Assembly (NCBI RefSeq): GCF_018691265.1
Contig: NW_024881327.1
Span: 25,351,936-25,415,935 of the forward strand
Origin: Tyto alba
Lineage: Eukaryota > Chordata > Aves > Strigiformes > Tytonidae
Reading direction: 5' to 3'
DNA length: 64,000 bases
Both the position numbers and the translations under genes were made by a program. How positions within the stretch are numbered: the first letter of the stretch is position 1; every line of letters begins with the position of its first letter. Positions 60,888-64,000 of this stretch are shown here, in pieces. The notes below the pieces were generated by a model that did not search any database, was not told the origin of the DNA, and saw only the letters and a program-made list of their open reading frames with translations.

Positions 60888-63800
60888 GTATGTAATCTTA
60901 AACTCTGCATGCTTGCATTCTCACACTTCGTGATTCATTAGCTCTTCTAAAAATGTCCTTGTAGACTTTTCTGTTCATAATACTTTTTTTTTGTTTGTTT
61001 TTTTTTTCCACGATTTAATACCACACTAGTGTATTTTCATTAGAAATGTGAGGTTTTTCTATTCTCTAATTAGTGAAAAATAACCCTGCTGCTATTTAAC
61101 ATTTAAAACCAAAAAACACTGAAGTAATATACTCTTAACACAGAACACTGGTAGAAAACAGAGCCTAGGTATCAAAATGGATCTGCTAGTACTTTTATAA
61201 AAAGAAAAAACTTTCAAATTTACCTGTACCATTATATTGCAGTTGAGTTATATTTTCTAGGGGGGGGAGGGGTGTTCTTTTTTTACCTGTTTGGAATTCA
61301 AAACATATCTACTCCTTAAACTTACATTATTTATGACTTACAGCACTAAGAATTTCTAAGTAATTTATAGGAAATTTTACTGTTAACTATTTTTACTGTT
61401 AAACAGTAAACTATACTTATAACAATTCACAAATGAAATTTAAGAAATTGTTTCTTTTTAAGAGGTCTCAAGCCATTATGTGACAAACAATTTAGAGGCT
61501 TATTTTTTACATTAAAGAAACATCAAAATCCATACTCTAAAAATCCTTAGAAAAAAATTCAAAAGTATACTAGCTATCTGATATAAAGTGTAAACACATA
61601 CTGATCTAAAAAGTCCTCTAACTTTAGGATAGTGTTTGGAAATATTTGTTCCAAGGGAAATTAAAAAAAAAAAAAAAAACAGACCAAAACAATGCTTTAG
61701 TGTTTGGGATTGAGCCCAGGGCAGGCAGATATAACGTTGTGGCAAAAGGCAAACACTTTATTGAGCTCCTTGTTGCAAGGTATCTTATTTTAATCAGATC
61801 TTTAAAGTAGAAATGAATGAATGATGATGAATATTATGTGTTTCCTTAGTCAGCATTTCACCTGGCTAATTTTTAAAAGACCTGTCTCCTATTATTTGTA
61901 TTACTGTACTCATAACTAGTAGTACATGGAAATAGCCAGTTAGAATTCCAACCATTCTGTGCTGTGATAACTAGCAGTCTATCATTGGCAATCATGATGC
62001 TACACTTACCTTTACATGTTAACTCAGCTAAATACATAAGCACATGCATAACTAAGGTCATTATTTCAGTGGGAATATCCACATGCTCAGTGCTACACTA
62101 CTTGCTACATAAGAACTGTAGTTCCAGCTAAAAGTTTGAATGCAGAATTTGTGGCACTTTCAACTACCATGTTGAGTAACAGTAACCTGTATTTTGTGAA
62201 CGAGAGGTGCAGGAATCTTCTAGATTAGTCAGTGCTATCATGGACAATTGGATTAAAGTAGATGGTGCAATCACTTCATTACCACCCTTATTCTGCCTAA
62301 GGATGTCTAACTAGGATTTGTTTGAAGAATGGAATGTAGAACTGTCACAGTCATATCATAGCAACAATTTTTAAGAAAGAAGGTGCAATAACAAAAGCCA
62401 CACTAGTTCAGACTATATTCTCATCAGTCCAGTATCCTATGTCTAACAGTGTCTTGCTGTGCATAGACAGGAAAAAGGTGGAAGGACCAGGGAAGTGTAG
62501 AGCAATCGGTCCTCTGGTATACTCTCTAGCTTCTGGCAGGCACTTCCTAGAGACCTTCCGAGCTGAAGGCTTCATCTGGACCATTATCTAAAATAGTCAT
62601 TAATGGATTTAACCATCTTTGATTTTTTTTTTTTTTTCCCTATATGTTTTAAATCATTATTTATTTTGGAACATCTATCATTTGACATTTAGGCCTAGAA
62701 AGTGAAGAGCTCATTAAATCCCAAGGAAAATGTGTAATATTAAATAGGTACTTGAACACATTTTCTTCTGTAAGGCTAAAACCACGAGAAGTAATGACAT
62801 GGTCAACACTTACAGAATACAGCCATTAAAAAATATTCATAAACCCAGTACAAAATCTAAGGAAACAATGAAAACAGCTCTAAATTGAATTGCATTTTAT
62901 AGAAAGCAAATTTTTTAATTTCCTCCTGTGAATTCCTGCTGTGAGTACCAGTCACCCTGTTAAGAGTGTTACTTACTGGTATACAGTGCATAAGCACCAG
63001 ACTTTTACAAAATGCTAGCATCTTTTGGAATCGAATTAATTTGCAGTCTCTCTTGGTTTCAGTGGGTTTACATACACCTTATCTATCTTAATGTGATAAT
63101 AAATCTTTGAAATTCATCCATATTATGCTTATCATATTTGTTTATATGGCAGATTTTGGTGCATTTAGTGTAAGAGTTTAAAATCCTCTCTATTATTGCT
63201 GAGGGTCATAGCAGTTTATAAGAAAATTAAGAAAATACTGAAATAATCTACCATCAGTAATAAAAGTAGTGCAAGTATTCCCCGACTGTGAGAAAGATAT
63301 AAATCTACCTTTCCCAGAGACTCTATCAGATGGGCGGATGGGGAAATGGCATCGATAAACTTTAAAGCCAGTAAATTATCAAAGCAACTCTGCCTAAGAC
63401 GTGCAGAGGAACTCCGATCCCCGAAGGAGCAGGATGCCCCCCTGTTCCTGCAGGCTGTCCACCTCTGGCTGGCACTCTGGTGTCACTGACTGTGCTTCAG
63501 GAAGGGTTAGCTTGCTGCTAGTGTTTTTTTCTCCTCATACTGGGAAGAAAACCAGCACCTGCTATATGTAAACACACCCACCTCTCTCCCCAAACAGACA
63601 AGGAACTGAAAAGGTGGAGCGGTGAAGGAGGAAAAATGCTTTTTAAAATTTGTTCTTTCTTCCCAGAGTGGACTGACACCAGATTTTGTCATGAATTTGA
63701 TTCCTCTTGAATTACATCTTAGCTGCTATAATATGATCTAAGAAAGAAGACACAAGAGCATTTTGGTGTCAAGTCAATCTAAGAGACCGAACAAGATAAC

Positions 63801-64000
63801 TTCTAGAGGGCAGGCATTAAAATAAAATTCTAAATAACCATATTTCGTCAGAAATGTATATGTTTCTGTATACATATACATATGCAGGTTTGTGAATATA
63901 CATGGATATACATTACAGCATGTATTAATTATTTTTTTAATATCTCCAAACCCTGGGAAGTTTAGAAGGTGGGCGTTACACATTTTAGCTTCAGTTGTTT
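60888..64000 (+). other. NMU: NMU intron 7 (start), runs off window
   Basis: At least 3.1 kb follow the exon 7 donor. I looked for the conserved next exon (a block ending in SRGYF.FRPRN) in the frame required and did not find it, so it probably lies beyond 64000. The stretch holds a poly-A tract at about 61663-61679 and a T-rich tract near 62624-62638. No other features seen. Confidence 0.65.

Noticed and set aside
1..64000. CRISPR arrays, operons, tRNA or rRNA genes
   Set aside because: No regularly spaced direct repeats, no ribosomal RNA-like sequence and no convincing tRNA cloverleaf recognized by eye; the DNA is vertebrate.

Overview
The window reads as a bird nuclear genome. A CR1 non-LTR retrotransposon fragment ends in the typical CR1 8-bp tail repeat (CATAGAAT on this strand). 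There are LTR pieces of a type common in birds, an AT-rich intergenic background with short microsatellites, and one vertebrate gene split by small introns. I cannot name the species. No bacterial, plasmid or CRISPR features are present.

The only gene I can support is neuromedin U (NMU) on the + strand. Seven coding exons lie at 50731-50890, 54203-54261, 57891-57938, 58033-58092, 58631-58660, 58767-58817 and 60813-60887. They join in frame into 161 codons with GT/AG splice sites throughout. The precursor has a signal peptide, two short cysteine-containing linker exons, a dibasic site, a 36-residue precursor-related peptide, a second dibasic site, and the first four residues (YRVD) of the NMU peptide. 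The exons for the rest of NMU (the amidated FRPRN end and its GRR cleavage signal) are not found before the window ends, so the gene runs off the right edge.

Layout. 1-548: 3' part of an LTR-like repeat. 5541-6576: a full copy of the same repeat. 10711-11785: CR1 fragment, minus strand, 5'-truncated and broken. 21376-22020: a second, unrelated solo LTR. 22021-49480: AT-rich intergenic DNA with simple repeats, several perfect inverted repeats and a few modestly GC-rich patches. 49480-51240: GC-rich, CpG-containing region with long G and C runs that holds the NMU promoter (CACGTG E-box and a TATA-like TTTAAAA) and exon 1. 50891-64000: NMU introns and exons.

I did not find a convincing undescribed system. 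The items most worth checking are the E-box/TATA/G-run arrangement at the NMU promoter, a possible alternative terminal exon in NMU intron 6 (59516-59614), the exact 36-residue precursor-related peptide, several perfect hairpins (16221, 38782, 32679), and a short minus-strand ORF with a membrane-like segment at 39580-39792.
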